Shown: piece by piece, positions 54,482 to 64,000 of the stretch
How the letters are laid out: each line of letters opens with the position of its first letter
Position numbering within the stretch: the first letter of the stretch is position 1
Source: Ascaris suum
Taxonomy: Eukaryota > Nematoda > Chromadorea > Rhabditida > Ascarididae
Direction of reading: 5' to 3'
Length of the DNA: 64,000 nucleotides
NCBI GenBank assembly: GCA_013433145.1
Contig: CM024170.1
Span: forward strand, 11,941,866-12,005,865
Position numbers and translations under genes: made by a program
Notes under the pieces: model-generated
Seen by the model: only the letters and a program-made list of their open reading frames with translations
Told to the model about the DNA's origin: nothing
Databases searched by the model: none

Positions 54482-57400
54482 GCTGTATTGAGCGTTTAGG
54501 AAAATTCGCTTCTAAAGAAACACAAGAAGCGTCTAAGACAGTATAAGACATAAAAAGGCCCGAAGGTTGCAATAAGCAAAAAGACTATCGAAGGATATAT
54601 CGGAAAATCCATTGATAATTTTATGGCATAATGCCAAATCAAGCATTAGTCTTCTCTGTATTGTAAAGTGTCAAACTGGAAAGTCATAAGGCGGGCAATT
54701 CAGTCGGGTTTATAGGAACAACTATGATGGTCAGTTCTTTAGTTTGATCGGCGTTTTCTAACAGGTCTTCCATCACTGAGAACCGGGAGTTGTTGGAGCC
54801 AGTAATATGTTCATACGAATATGTGCATGAAGTTGCATAGGTTGCAGATACACATACAGTATCTGTATATGTATATGTATAAGTTCAGACAATTTGTTTA
54901 AGTTATGTGTTTGTATAAGTTATGTGGCTTCAGGTATGACTCAGACAATCCACGAGTATACGGTGATGTGGGTATGGCTGGTGTAGCCGTTGATTCAATT
55001 GAAGACATGAAGCGACTCTTCGATGGTATCCCTCTCGACAAGATGTCTGTGAGTATGACCATGAATGGTGCAGTCATCCCTGTTCTCGCCATGTTCATTG
55101 CTGGTGCTGAGGAAACGGTATATTTTCTATTGTTATGTTCTGTTTGATCTTGTCTGTATGTGTTGGTGAACGGTCTTATCTATATCTTTTATAGTTATTT
55201 CAGTTATAGCAGGTAGCTTGTTTGATGACTTAAGAGAGCTTCTCACTTAACATTTATTTTTGACTATGGCGACAATCTTAAATGTCATGTTGCATTGAAT
55301 CATCTCTCCAGCGAAATATCCTTCTAAAACCTTGCAAATTTTTCTTTCTTCTTGGGGGTTTTTTTTTTGAATTCAGAAAAATTGATTAGGAATGGCTGGC
55401 ATGTTTGGCTACGGTGATGAAACTGTGTGGGAATGAAGGTGCGTACAGGTAAACATTTTCCCATAGGAATGTTATTTACGAACTGTTTTGTTTAACGATG
55501 CAAAGGCTTTTTTTGATTATCCGACTGTAGTTTTTATGAAAGGATTTTAATGAGGTATTGGAACAATTTTTGCTTTTTTTTTAAACTCAGGTATGCGTAT
55601 TCGATATTAAATTGTATCCTATTTACTATGAAATAGAGTCGCCTTCCAATTTGTTGGTGCAAACACATCAAGTAAGTTGTTTTTTGTTTCTAGGGTGTTG
55701 AGCGAAAGAAGCTAGCAGGTACAATCCAGAACGATATCCTAAAGGAATTCATGGTGCGTAACACATACATCTATCCACCGGATCCATCAATGCGTATCAT
55801 TGGTGATATCTTCGCTTATACAGCCAAGAATATGCCAAAATTCAATTCAATCTCTATTAGTGGATATCACATGCAGGTCGGTACTACCGCTTCTTATATC
55901 GCTTTATAAGCTGAAATTTTCTTATTCATCTTTATGGAAATATCTTATCTATCTATTGATATAATGAAGACTCCATTCCGTGATTGCAAAAATTCGACAG
56001 CTAATTTTACTTTCTCATTAACGTTTGATGCTCATTTAAGATTATTAGCGAACAGTTCAAGTTCATTCATCGTAATATTTATTATTATCTAGATGTGTCA
56101 TATTTATTCACCTTTTTAGTTGAGCTAAGAGTGGAACTCATTTCACTCATCCATTCTCTATAGAAAAAACCCATTGCAATATACAAACTTAAGTTTGAAT
56201 CAAGTTTTTTTTTGCTATTGTCGTAAAATTCTCCTTCATATTATCGTTTAATAAATATTTCTTTCGCCGATATTCGTAATAATTGAAATTTCTGATGGAA
56301 CCATTCATTAATATGTGAAATTATTTAGGAGGCCGGTGCAGATGCTGTACTAGAGATGGCATTTACGATTGCTGATGGTGTACAATATTGCCAGACTGGT
56401 CTTGATGCAGGTTTAAAGATCGATCAATTTGCGCCTCGTCTCTCATTCTTCTGGGGTATCTCGATGAATTTCTATATGGTTCGTTGATTTCTTTTGCAAT
56501 TTGGCTGATTCTTGATCATCGTTGTTTCTTCTTCTATTCTTCAATTCCAAGATGTCTGACGTTGTTGTTGTGTTGACTGGCCTCAAATGATTCTAAGTTA
56601 TTATTGCAATTAACAGGTACTACCATGGAAACTTAAATTAGGAGGAAGATGGGAACGAAGAAATTGCTCACGAATAGGCGATTACGTTGTATTTGCAGTT
56701 GGATCCTTGAGGTTAGCGAGGTAAACGACATCAGCAATTAGTAGAGGTTATCGTGGTCGACGCGATGATGCCTTTCCTTGGTAAACTTGGCGGTGCCACA
56801 TATTAGTTTCTGCAACCCGCTGGCACCACACCGTAAAGATAACAGAATTTTATGTAATAACTGCATTTGTTTGAACAAAACAGTGAAGTAACAGTGACTA
56901 TGAGAAGGAACCTCTTTTGTTAAAAAAGGGATAATTATCACTGTAATTCTGACTTGTTGCTGAATTATTGATGCACTTGCAAGCTGTTAAGTTCATTTAG
57001 CAATTTGCATCGTCTTCGCTATTAATCATGGTGACAAATAGCATACATTTTGCAACTTGACCGTTTAATGGCGGAAGTAAAATCTTATGTTCAAGGTTGC
57101 AGGTCTAAGCTGTTTTTTTTCTGGAACTGATTTTGCCAACAAAAAGGGAGTAAAAGTTTTAGAAGATAAAGCGTTGTCGACTCTAGTCTCACATAAAGGC
57201 ATGGTATTTCAAGTTGGCTTTATGGCAAACAAAGTTGAAATAAATAAATTGCATTTGGAAAATTCTTTCATCTATAGTCGAAGTTACTGTAAATGTTCTA
57301 GCGTTTTTTCCTTCTCGATATGTCTCTCTCTAGTGATGACCGTTACAATTGCAGGAGATTGCAAAAATGCGTGCTGCACGACGCCTATGGGCAACATTGC

Positions 57401-60400
57401 TAAAGGAACGCTTCCAACCTCAGAATCCTCGCTCGATGATGTTAAGGACACATTCGCAAACATCTGGGTGGTCTCTAACTGAGCAGGTTTCATTTATTTA
57501 TTGCTGCTTTTGTTAATTACTTACACGGTAGATGCATTTTTGATACAGGTGGGGGGTTTTTTTGAAAACTAAATTTTCAGGATGCTATTCAAGATTCTCT
57601 TTGGAAGTTTGCTAGAGCATAGTAAGGCGTTACTTTATGAGAGGCTCAAGCTTGATGATATAATTTCTAGTTCATTTGCCCGTATAATTTATCAAATTTA
57701 TGTTGGAATGCTAATTAAAATGTATAGGATAATATATGCTTTTATTAGGTTCATAGGAAAAGGATTGTTCGTGAAACTAGAATCGATCCTTTCCTCTCGT
57801 TCATCACCCATCGGATAGGAATATCGTTCGAAACTTGCCTATTTACGGGTTTGCATTAAAGGATCCATACAACAATATTATCCGTACAACAATCGAGGCA
57901 ATGGCGTCGGTATTCGGTGGGACACAATCGTTGCATACGAATTCATTCGATGAGGCGCTTGGTTTGCCCACACCATTCTCGGCTCGTATTGCACGTAATA
58001 CACAGATTGTCATCCAAGAGGAATCAGGCATTTGCAAAGTATATCCATTTGTTTGTTATTATTATATTATCGTTATTTATTGGAAAATTTGGAATTTTTT
58101 TTTGCGGAAATTTACAGAAATATTATAAATTAACTATAAATATATTAAAACGAAAAATAAAATTCATTAGTATTGATATATGAATGTGAAATATCCGCAC
58201 AAAATATAATTTATGAATCGGCGCTGATGTAAAGTCGATGAAGTAATACTATTTTTCATTTCATGCCTATCTGGTTAGGGTTCATATTTGTACTTAAAAC
58301 TATCAATAGAATATTTTTGCTTGCGCATATTTCCATTCAAGCGCTCTGTAAAAATGTTTGGGATTACCTTTGTTGAAGTAGTTATTTGCTTTATTATTTG
58401 CTTTTAGAAAATGTGACGATTTTTTTTTTTGAGGTTGCCGATCCATGGGGTGGATCTTATATGATGGAATCACTTACTGATGAGCTTTACGCTAAGGCGA
58501 GAAAGGTTGGCTTCTTTAAATTTATCTTTTTTTTTATTATCTCATATAGCACTTGTAGAACTTTGCAGTATTTTATTTATTTGCCTCGTCGTTTTCAATT
58601 CTGTTGATTATAGATTTGTTGTTTCGGGTTTTCTATCGTTCAGTGCTTATTTTGTTCTGATAGACGGTTTGTTTAGTCTATTTTTGGCTACTACAAATAA
58701 CAAGGGTCATAATGGGCCTAGGTGGCGAAAATTTTGCACTTTTCAGGTGAAGAGAAAAATCTGAGGTACGTACAAACATTTTTATTATTTAAATGGTAAA
58801 TAATAAACCTTGTTAAGGTTATCGAAGAGGTTGATGAACTTGGCGGCATGGCAAAAGCCGTCGCAAGTGGTATGCCGAAACTTCGAATCGAAGAGGCTGC
58901 AGCTAAGAAGCAAGCAAGAATCGATGCTGGTAAGGAAGTAATCGTCGGCGTCAATAAATATCGACTTGAAAAGGTTCATCTTTAATTGTTCGCTTTAATT
59001 GTGATCTTTTTTTTATTTATCGTTAAAAGTATGGAGAGAATTGAATTGAATTAAGCATTTCTTTAATTAATTTCATGCGGATCGAACTTTTTATTAGTAG
59101 TATTGATTTTTCTGCAATTTCTCTCATTATTTAACTGAAATGAAAGGTAATGCAGGTAATAAAATTTGACTTTCATTTCACGATATATCGGAATCTTGAT
59201 AAGGCAGCAAAATATTTCTTTAATTTCTTAGAAATTACTAGGTAAAGTATCTGTTAATCGTCGGATGAAGCTCACGGCTAAGGGCTTCCGCCATAAAAAT
59301 GAGCTCGAAATACTCTTTAAAAATGAGAGTAATTTACTTATTTGAAGAGATATCCTCGTATTACTTTCAATGATAATGATGGATTATGTGAATGTAGAGT
59401 TTATTAATTCGGAATTTAAAGAAATCTGACAATTGTTTTTTAATGAGCCAATTGGATTAATGAGTTAACACTTGTTATGCAAAAAAAAAAAGGTTTTTTA
59501 AGATTTTCACAGATATTAGCGTTTTATTTAAAATATTTTGAACTACTTGTAAGTTGGATTTCAGGAGCAACGAATCGAAGTTCTCCAAATCGATAACGCG
59601 AAAGTACGTGAAAGTCAGATCGCCAAATTGAAACACATTAAAGAGAATAGAGATGCGGTTGGTTTTTTTTTTAAAGTTGATTTTTGCATAAAATAAATCT
59701 GAGAATATCACTCATTTGTCTTCATATTTTTTCATTTATTTGTATAGTGAAGTTAGCAATAACCTCCTGTAAATCAATTTAAAATCTTAGGTGATTAATG
59801 GCAATTAAATGAGGATTTAACTTTTTTGTTGTTGTTAAATATTGCTTTACTTTTCTTTTTAATTTTTTTTAATTGTTATTTTCATTTTTGTTTTTTGTTT
59901 ACTAAGAGATATATGAGTGAAATTTTCAAGGATCGTGCAAGACGTGCATTGGAGAACATCACTGAAGTGGCGAAAAGTAACGGAAATCTTATGGATGCGG
60001 CTATAGAGGCGGCTAGCGCGAGATGCACTGTCGGAGAAATCAGCGATGCTATGGAAAAGGTCTTCTCGAGGTTTGTAGTTGTTTTTTTTTTTTTTTTTTT
60101 TGAAAGTATTACTGATCAAAAATCGTGTTGGAATTTCAGTTTTGTTTTGAAATTTACTTTACATTATGATTGTAAATTTTTACAAAGGGTCGATTTTTTC
60201 TTTCTTTCTCTCAAATTCTTCGACGTCTGAAATTGAATGAGAGATTTTTATTGAAAACAATGGAGCATAAATATTTTTCTAATTTTTTTAGGTGGAAGAA
60301 TTTTGGATTGTTTATGGATGATGTTGATTAAATTTGCATATAAGCGATGGCGCTTCAAATAATGCAACCCTTGTTCAGGATCTTTATGAATAGCTTTCCA

Positions 60401-62888
60401 TTGATTCTCTATATTGTAGAGGGCAAAATTTTGGGACCAATCCAAGTTTTGTTGATTATCGGCCTTAAGCATTTATTATTTTCTCGTTTTTTTTTTTCGT
60501 TAGGAAAATTTATGGGTTCAATTTTTTTTTAATAAATATTAATTTTATTATTGTCGAAGAGAATTAAAGTATAAGTTTATTCTAGGATAATAACATCACA
60601 TCATAAATGTTTAGATATGCGGCCACAATTCGTATGGTAAGTGGCGCATACAAATCCGCCTATGCGAAGCAAGACGAATTCAATGCTGTTGTTGAACGAG
60701 TAAGTTATTACTAAAAATGAGCCATTATTCTTGTTGGCATTTTTATATAATCAAACGATATTTTACTAATATAAACGTGTTTTAAATAATTGCTTTTAAT
60801 GTTTGCTAGTTGAAATTTTCTTGATTGTTTAATTAGGATATTCTAAAATAAATTGCATATGATGGAAAATATTTTAATTAGAAATCACAATTTACGAGAG
60901 TGGGGAATTTAATTCGGTGATAAGTAATGCTAATGCTTTCGGCAATCATTTTCATCAAGAGTATTACTTGTCTTATATTTTCAATAGAGTGGCGCTATTT
61001 TATCACAATTTTTCTGCATAATATTAAACAATCTGACCTATTTTCATTGCTAGGAAGTAAAGATTTCTTTTTTTTTTGATCTTTTTGAGTTTTGATCGTT
61101 TATGTTTTCAATACTAGCAGTACTTTTTTTTTCACGCTGAGATATTAGATAAATAATTTGCTTTTATGAAGAAGAATATTTATAGGTGAAGAAGTTTGCC
61201 GAGACGGAAGGTCGTCAGCCACGTATAATGGTCGCCAAAATGGGACAAGATGGTCATGATCGAGGAGCAAAGGTTGTCTCAACCGGATTCGCTGATCTTG
61301 GTTTGTTCTTGCTTCTAATCTCATCTTTTTTTATCCTCTAGGTTCTTGTAGAATTCGGTACTAGGAAGATTGATACGTGAGCATTTATGTGGGAATGCAG
61401 AGAATTTTGTTTTTTTTTTTCTTCCGTATATATAAAACAAATTAATTCTCTATTCATAACATTTTTGAAATAGAAGGCTGATACTTTGCTTGGAACATTT
61501 TGACTATATGCTTTTTTTAGTGAATATATCGCAATTTTTCTTTGTTTACTGCAATCTTTTGGAAATAATAAAGGATAAAAAATATCATAAATTTGCACAT
61601 TTTTTGTTTTTGTTTAGATAGTACTCATACTTCTTTCTTTGGAAGTGTCGTTTTATCATAGTAATGAAAACTATCCGAAAGCGGAATTATTGAGATCATG
61701 AAGTATGTTAACAATGCTGATTCCTCTAAAGTGAATTCAGCATAAGAAATTTTATTGAAGTAGGATGAGGATGTAATGAATGAAACGAAATACTTTTTTA
61801 GGTAGCTAATGGCTTGATATGATTTATAGTGGAGTATTATGGCATTATGAATGCAATAAATCGCAATAAATGAATTAGAAATTGTTTTGAAAAGAAAAAA
61901 TAACTTAAAGGCTTCGATGTTGATGTGGGACCACTTTTCCAAACGCCAGAAGAAGCAGCACAACAAGCAGTCGATGCTGATGTGCATGCCGTCGGTGCGA
62001 GTAGTCTTGCAGCTGGACATCTTACTCTTGTTCCGGCACTTATCAAACACCTTGCCAAACTTGGAAGACCGTTCGTTTTTTTTTTAAATTTATTCTTGCT
62101 TATTCGAATTTACATTCTCTCGTTAATGTTATGATCATTTTTCGAAGTAATAGCGTTGGTGATTAATTGATTGTAATTGTTATTATTATTGTATTTTACT
62201 GAATATTTTCACAAATATGCATGAAGAATTTTTGGAATTAAATCTAGGAAGTCCAGTATGATTTCGTCTCTAAAAGAGATATCTGTTATTATAATAGAAA
62301 GAAAGAACCTCAATTTCTTTATTATTACTGCTATGTGTTATTATTTTAGTGATATCCTTGTATTCGTCGGTGGTGTGATCCCACCTCAAGACTACGACGC
62401 TTTATACAAGGCTGGCGCTTGCGCTATTTTCGGTCCAGGCACTCGTATTCCTGACTGCGCTATGGAGGTTCGTTCGCCATTCGTTGTTTTTTTTTTCACC
62501 TGCAATTGTGCTCGATGATATAGTTGTTTTTATTAGTTGATTGCTTATCGACTCAATTCATAGAAAGCTTCTGTAAGGTGCATTCATCGAAATTATTTTT
62601 CAATTATTTTTGAGAGTATGAAATTTTTGAGACCGTAGAAGATAGATCAATTTTCGAATGAACTCGCGACTTTAGTAGATAAGACTCATTTTAGATAGCA
62701 ACTGTTTTGGTCTATATATGTTACTCTATCTTTAATATATAATGCCACATTTTATTCTAATCCTTTAATGTTTTTGTGCTGCAACAAGTGAATTTACCAA
62801 CTCACAAGTTTTTAAATATGCTTTTCAGATTGTGCAAAAAATCGAGGAAAACTTAGGTCATGGCAAAAAGAAGGCACAATCGCAGTAA
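51716..62888 (+). CDS. mmcm-1: Methylmalonyl-CoA mutase, mitochondrial
   Basis: Converts (R)-methylmalonyl-CoA to succinyl-CoA with adenosylcobalamin, the last step of propionate breakdown. Exons: 51716-51763, 53110-53310, 53536-53717, 54934-55117, 55694-55876, 56329-56478, 57355-57486, 57862-58038, 58434-58505, 58818-58973, 59565-59657, 59931-60070, 60615-60699, 61186-61300, 61911-62070, 62350-62467, 62829-62888. All phases fit and give about 751 residues, close to the animal enzyme. Seen in order: a mitochondrial-type leader; [15 protein letters not shown] and [15 protein letters not shown] in the substrate barrel; the family signature RIARNTQ...EES; and the cobalamin domain with DGHDRG (DxHxxG), SSL (SxL) and VGGVIPP (GG). 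Nothing essential is missing. Oddities: five acceptors are AAG or GAG, and GICK stands where Pro is usual (IPK). An alternative first exon exists at 52087. Exon 12 could also start at 59907. Confidence 0.96.
52087..52179 (+). CDS. Possible alternative first exon of the mutase gene
   Basis: Thirty-one codons with ATG read [16 protein letters not shown], with seven Arg in the first 20 residues and only one acidic residue, like a mitochondrial leader. It ends in phase 0 at AAT before GTGATC and would join directly to the mutase exon at 53110 in frame. Local GC is higher than in the rest of intron 1. It may be an alternative start or a chance frame. Confidence 0.3.
54455..54481. repeat. Short (TA)n tract
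   Basis: About 27 bases of TA repeat in an intron of the mutase gene. Confidence 0.9.
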
Positions 62889-63928
62889 GCAATCGCTCGC
62901 ATCCGCATTCATCTAATTTACCGGCGTCGTCTTTTCCTTGGTTGCTACCGTTGCGATTCCGGTGATTTAATCTAATATTATATGACGGAATGATAGTTAT
63001 ACGCTTTGCGGGGAGAAAGCTCTCATCTTTTTTGGGAGAAAATCTTCATGATGCCTGAAAGTTGGAAGTTTTATCCAAAAGAAATTAAAATGCAAGATTT
63101 TTTTTTTTTGATGATTGAGCAAATAATTCCCCGCATAGCGTTTTTATGAAGGTTTGATTTCGAGCGTTTCACAGTTGAAATATTTCTGCTGAGCGCATTA
63201 GAGTGCTCAACACTTTGAACAGGTATTTTATTTAATTAAATTTCATATTTTTACTCTGTCATGTTCTACGTTTGTGAACTTTTTTTTTTATACGTCTTCC
63301 AAATGAGTTATTTCCTTCTTTGTCCGTTCATTATCGTAATAATTATTGCAAATTTTCCTCTTCACAATGGCAGTCTTCCCACGATCATTGGCCTTTATAA
63401 GTCAGTTTCAACGAACGGCTCTCTATTCTTTAGCGTTGATATAGTTCGTTGTGATTTGTTTATATGTTGTGCATAAATACTATTATTCTTCATATTGGTT
63501 TCTTATTTGCAAAATATTCAATAATTATTATTTCTTCGATAAAAATATTAAATTCGAAAAGATATGTGCGAAATATTTGAAAGCAAAAAAGTGCACATGT
63601 GTTTGGTGGGGGGGGGGGGGGGGGGGGGGGGGAGGAGGGAGGCATAGTTATGAGAAGTTATGATCTTGAAGATTAATGTAATGATGAAGCATAAAACATT
63701 CCCTAGAATAGCTTGAATGAGAAGCGATATTATAACGATTTCTAAATTTTGAATCAGTACTCTGCGGTAATAGCTTATTGCATATTCTGAACGTTGTAAA
63801 GCGATTCCAATAGTTGACACCTTTGAGGTCATGATTTATTTCGTTGTCTACCTGGGAAGGTGAAGAAGGCTTGATTTATTTCATAAGGTTGTTTACTTTC
63901 TTTTAGGCGAAACGAACTCATCAGAAAG
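62889..63928. other. 3' region of the mutase gene and spacer
   Basis: No coding sequence is seen. It contains the 3' UTR of the mutase gene, several T-runs and a G25 run. Confidence 0.6.
63608..63632 (+). repeat. Run of 25 G
   Basis: Uninterrupted G homopolymer followed by GA/GGA units to 63642. It is the same kind of tract as at 40836 and could form a G-quadruplex. Confidence 0.97.
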
Positions 63929-64000
63929 ATGTGGACCTTCCAAGATGCTAGCTGCAGTCGCAATGTTAGAGTAGAACGAGTAAAACCGAAAGTTTTGAGG
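63929..64000 (+). CDS. Start of an unidentified gene, cut by the window edge
   Basis: An ATG at 63929, 22 bases behind the acceptor TTTCTTTTAG (63906), opens a frame that stays open for all 24 remaining codons (MWTFQDASCSRNVRVERVK). It is basic, with no signal peptide. It could equally be an exon entered in frame from upstream (RNELIRKMW). It lies about 1 kb behind the mutase stop on the same strand, so it may be the next gene. The product is unknown. Confidence 0.4.
   Translation, partial: MWTFQDASCSRNVRVERVKPKVLR

Noticed and set aside
61625..62050. Minus-strand ORF of 141 codons
   Set aside because: It is antisense to a mutase exon (61911-62070) and its intron. The plus strand has a clear homologous exon.

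Overview
The window looks like nuclear DNA from a nematode, most likely a parasitic clade III (spirurid or filaria-like) species. It is very AT-rich and its genes are cut into many small exons. Introns have T-rich acceptors such as TTTTCAG, and several start codons lie 0-10 bases behind an acceptor, as expected for spliced-leader trans-splicing. The proteins are also nematode in kind: troponin T with long acidic and basic coiled-coil arms, a type-2 nematode MIF, and a mitochondrial methylmalonyl-CoA mutase. The species itself cannot be read from the sequence.

Left part (1-13.9 kb). A signal-peptide exon lies on the minus strand at the left edge (661-723). A complete two-exon mif-2 gene (121 aa) lies at 5589-7158, minus, followed by an unassigned pair of exons 127 bases behind its stop. 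A diverged repeat pair ending in GCGCG plus a T-run lies at 9.15 and 9.59 kb. Two unrecognised ORFs lie at 12.2-12.7 kb (plus, with a membrane segment) and 13.0-13.4 kb (minus).

Middle part (13.9-36.2 kb). Two troponin T paralogues stand head to head. Gene A is on the minus strand (13944-21522) and gene B on the plus strand (29785-36225), with about 8.3 kb between their start codons. Their core exons are identical in length (204, 96 and 81 bases), so they arose by inverted duplication. The ends differ: A has a Glu-rich N-terminus and the usual Pro-rich C-terminal extension, while B lacks both and ends in its own acidic Ser/Asp/Glu tail.

Right-centre (36.2-51.7 kb). A GC-richer block at 36.4-36.7 kb is followed by a four-exon gene for a small Cys-containing secreted protein (38770-39972, 98 aa). 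Next comes a four-exon gene for a basic 145-aa protein of unknown function (41165-43801), then scattered exon-like pieces up to 47.4 kb. Long (TA)n tracts, runs of 24-25 G, and a 23-bp inverted repeat interrupt this part.

Right part (51.7-64 kb). A complete 17-exon gene encodes methylmalonyl-CoA mutase (about 751 aa) with the whole cobalamin-binding signature. Its splice acceptors include an unusual number of AAG or GAG sites. Another gene begins on the same strand at the right edge.

Functionally the genes are unrelated: thin-filament regulation in muscle (troponin T), propionate breakdown in mitochondria (mutase), and a secreted cytokine-like tautomerase fold (MIF). The exon models were built by hand from reading frame, phase and splice sites, and have not been tested against transcripts.
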